From the NCBI GenBank assembly GCA_018712665.1, contig DVGP01000001.1:1-6587 (forward strand): 6,587 nucleotides of DNA, written 5' to 3'. This document shows, piece by piece, positions 5,347-6,587 of this stretch. The notes below the pieces were generated by a model. The model did no database searches. It was given only the letters and a program-made list of their open reading frames with translations, and was not told the origin of the DNA. Both the position numbers and the translations under genes were made by a program. Origin of the DNA: Candidatus Pelethomonas intestinigallinarum (lineage in GTDB: Bacteria; Bacillota; Clostridia; Oscillospirales; Oscillospiraceae). Within the stretch, counting starts at the first letter, position 1, and each line of letters starts with the position of its first letter.

Positions 5347-5889
5347 ATGCTTCTATCCAAACAGCAGCGGTATGTGCTGGATGTGCTTCAGCGCCTGGGC
5401 TGCGTGCGGAAAAATCAGTTGGAGGCCCTGCTGAAGGTGCGGTTCTTTCCTCCGGAGAAGGAGGTGTCGCCCGGCCTTCTGGACGCCATGCTGCGGCAAT
5501 TTCGCTGCGGCAACATTGAAGTGCGCCGCGAGGGCGATGTGATCTTCCTACCGGGGAGACCTCCTGACGAGCGGCTGCTGGAGGCCGTCGATGTCATGCT
5601 GGAACTGTCCGGCGCCGCCCCGTCCGATTTCTGGGTGGAGGACAAGGGTGCGGTGCTGCTGCGTTTCTCCATAGCCGGAAAGCGGGTGGGCCTTTTTGCC
5701 GTACTCCACACCGACGATCTGATAGGCCCCGATGTACGGGTGCCCCCCGCTGTAAGCGGGGCCGAGCGGGTGGTGGTCCTGCTTTCAAGCGACAGCTCGC
5801 CGCCGGTGCTGCCAATCCCTAACACGGTGTTTTACGCCCTGCGGCAGAAAGACGGCTCCCACCGTTTCTTTGCCCGGAAAGAAAACTGA
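5347..5889 (+). CDS. Small conserved mobile-element protein, DUF5697-like
   Basis: This is a 180-residue protein of unknown function. The first 65 residues (SKQQRYVLDVLQRLGCVRKNQLEALLKVRF, then LLDAMLRQFRCGNIEVRREGDVIFLPG) look like a winged helix-turn-helix. Residues about 75-170 alternate strands and helices: LLEAVDVMLELSG, AVLLRFSIAGKRVGLFAVL, RVVVLLSS and TVFYALRQKDGSHRFF. Proteins of this shape sit next to RepA in clostridial conjugative elements and are annotated as DUF5697; I assign that from memory and tentatively. It begins 3 bases after the repA stop, with AGGAGGTG (5332-5339) 7 bases before the ATG, so it is translated with RepA and may assist or regulate replication or partition. 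Its helix-turn-helix plus alpha/beta layout loosely resembles the protein at 314-1396, but I see no clear sequence identity. Confidence 0.8.
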   Translation: MLLSKQQRYVLDVLQRLGCVRKNQLEALLKVRFFPPEKEVSPGLLDAMLRQFRCGNIEVRREGDVIFLPGRPPDERLLEAVDVMLELSGAAPSDFWVEDKGAVLLRFSIAGKRVGLFAVLHTDDLIGPDVRVPPAVSGAERVVVLLSSDSSPPVLPIPNTVFYALRQKDGSHRFFARKEN

Positions 5890-5912
5890 CATGATAGAAG
5901 GAGGAATTCGCT

Positions 5913-6587
5913 ATGCCCAAAAAGAAAGCCGTACCCGAACCCTCCCCCGAACGGGAAATGGAACCTGTCTCCGCAGCCGAAGCCGTGGAAGCCCCCTCTG
6001 CCGCGTCTGCCGGGATGGTGGAGGATGCCGCAGGTACGCCTATTGAGGAGGGCGCACCCAAACCGGACGATCCCGTGACTGTGCCGGAAGACCCGCCAGC
6101 AGATGGGCAGGACATGGCCCTGGAGTTGGAAGCCGAGGACGAAGCGGCGTCGGAGATCCTCGGCCTGGAGCCGGGACCCTCTCCGGATTCCGCAGACGGG
6201 ATCGGCGGGATTTTGCCCATGCCGGAGGGTCTAGCCGGCATTTCCTGGCCGGACGCCGCCGGAGATATGCCTGCGGACATACCTGAGTGGGAGCAGTCGC
6301 CCTTCCCGGGCTCGGGGCAGTCCTTGGATGGGGTCGTGTCTGAGGCAGATGATATTTCCCCGCCCGCAGTAGGCTTGGCAGCTGATCCGGCGGATGGTCC
6401 CGACGGCGTCAAAGTTCCTGCCTATGGAGAGGCGGGAGCCGGACCGGAAAGCGCCCCTGCCGGTGAGGCCGCTGATGTCACCGGCAGCGACTTACCCAAT
6501 GCGGAGGAGCACAGCGCATGGGAAGAAGCCGCAGAGCCGGAACCCGCGCCTCGCCGCCGGACGGCCAGAAGGGCGCGCCGGGCTGCC
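5913..6587 (+). CDS. Acidic disordered protein, N-terminal part (cut by window end)
   Basis: The frame is open from ATG 5913 to the last base, giving 225 codons without a stop; the protein continues beyond the window. AAGGAGG (5898-5904) is 8 bases before the ATG and 23 bases separate it from the preceding stop, so it belongs to the repA operon. After a short basic start (MPKKKAVP) the visible part is dominated by Ala, Pro, Glu, Asp and Gly with very few aromatic or basic residues, which predicts a long disordered acidic segment. There is no membrane segment or signal peptide. At the end the composition flips to strongly basic (PAPRRRTARRARRAA), suggesting a DNA- or RNA-binding section begins there. 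The folded domain that would identify it is not in view. Candidates include a partition or DNA-processing protein with a disordered leader; I cannot choose. Confidence 0.8.
   Translation, partial: MPKKKAVPEPSPEREMEPVSAAEAVEAPSAASAGMVEDAAGTPIEEGAPKPDDPVTVPEDPPADGQDMALELEAEDEAASEILGLEPGPSPDSADGIGGILPMPEGLAGISWPDAAGDMPADIPEWEQSPFPGSGQSLDGVVSEADDISPPAVGLAADPADGPDGVKVPAYGEAGAGPESAPAGEAADVTGSDLPNAEEHSAWEEAAEPEPAPRRRTARRARRAA

Noticed and set aside
5819..6412. Minus-strand open frame of 197 codons rich in Ser, Gly and Pro
   Set aside because: It is the reverse reading of the low-complexity acidic gene, which has the good ribosome binding site and the operon position; the minus frame has neither.

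Overview
The window looks like part of a conjugative mobile element (an integrative conjugative element or a conjugative plasmid) from a GC-rich Clostridia host, probably an Oscillospiraceae-type gut bacterium. This is an inference. It rests on the GC-rich coding sequence, the strong AGGAGG-type ribosome binding sites, the close packing of genes, and the pairing of a clostridial VirD4-like coupling protein with a RepA_N-family replication initiator. No rRNA, tRNA, CRISPR array or transposase was found.

Layout, left to right. Positions 1-312 hold no convincing gene. They contain a striking long hairpin (213-262) whose arms pair completely only when G-U pairs are allowed on the + strand. Next comes an unrecognised 360-residue protein with a winged-helix-like N-terminus (314-1396). 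It overlaps by 26 bases the gene for a VirD4/TraG-type coupling ATPase (1371-3443), which has two membrane helices, Walker A and Walker B motifs and a proline-rich acidic tail. On the opposite strand lies a complete toxin-antitoxin cassette: Phd/YefM-type antitoxin (GTG start, 4149 to 3877) followed by RelE/ParE-type toxin (TTG start, 3872 to 3549). It has its own near-consensus promoter, candidate operators and a rho-independent terminator. Reading forward again are the RepA_N initiator (4309-5343), a 180-residue small protein with a helix-turn-helix-like N-terminus (5347-5889), and the start of a long, acidic, disordered protein (from 5913) that runs off the window.

The most interesting structure is inside the initiator gene. 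Three tandem 23-bp DNA repeats, a decayed fourth copy in phase, a separate upstream copy and an inverted copy occupy about 4744-4889. A purine-only A-rich run (4891-4914) follows directly. Because 23 is not a multiple of three, these repeats do not encode a repeated peptide. They look like iterons beside an unwinding element, that is, a replication origin embedded in the rep gene. Origins within the rep gene are known for RepA_N plasmids.

The genes suggest an element that couples its DNA to a type IV secretion channel (VirD4), replicates or is maintained through RepA, and is stabilised by an addiction module placed between the transfer and replication genes. The relaxase, the channel proteins and any integrase must lie outside this window.
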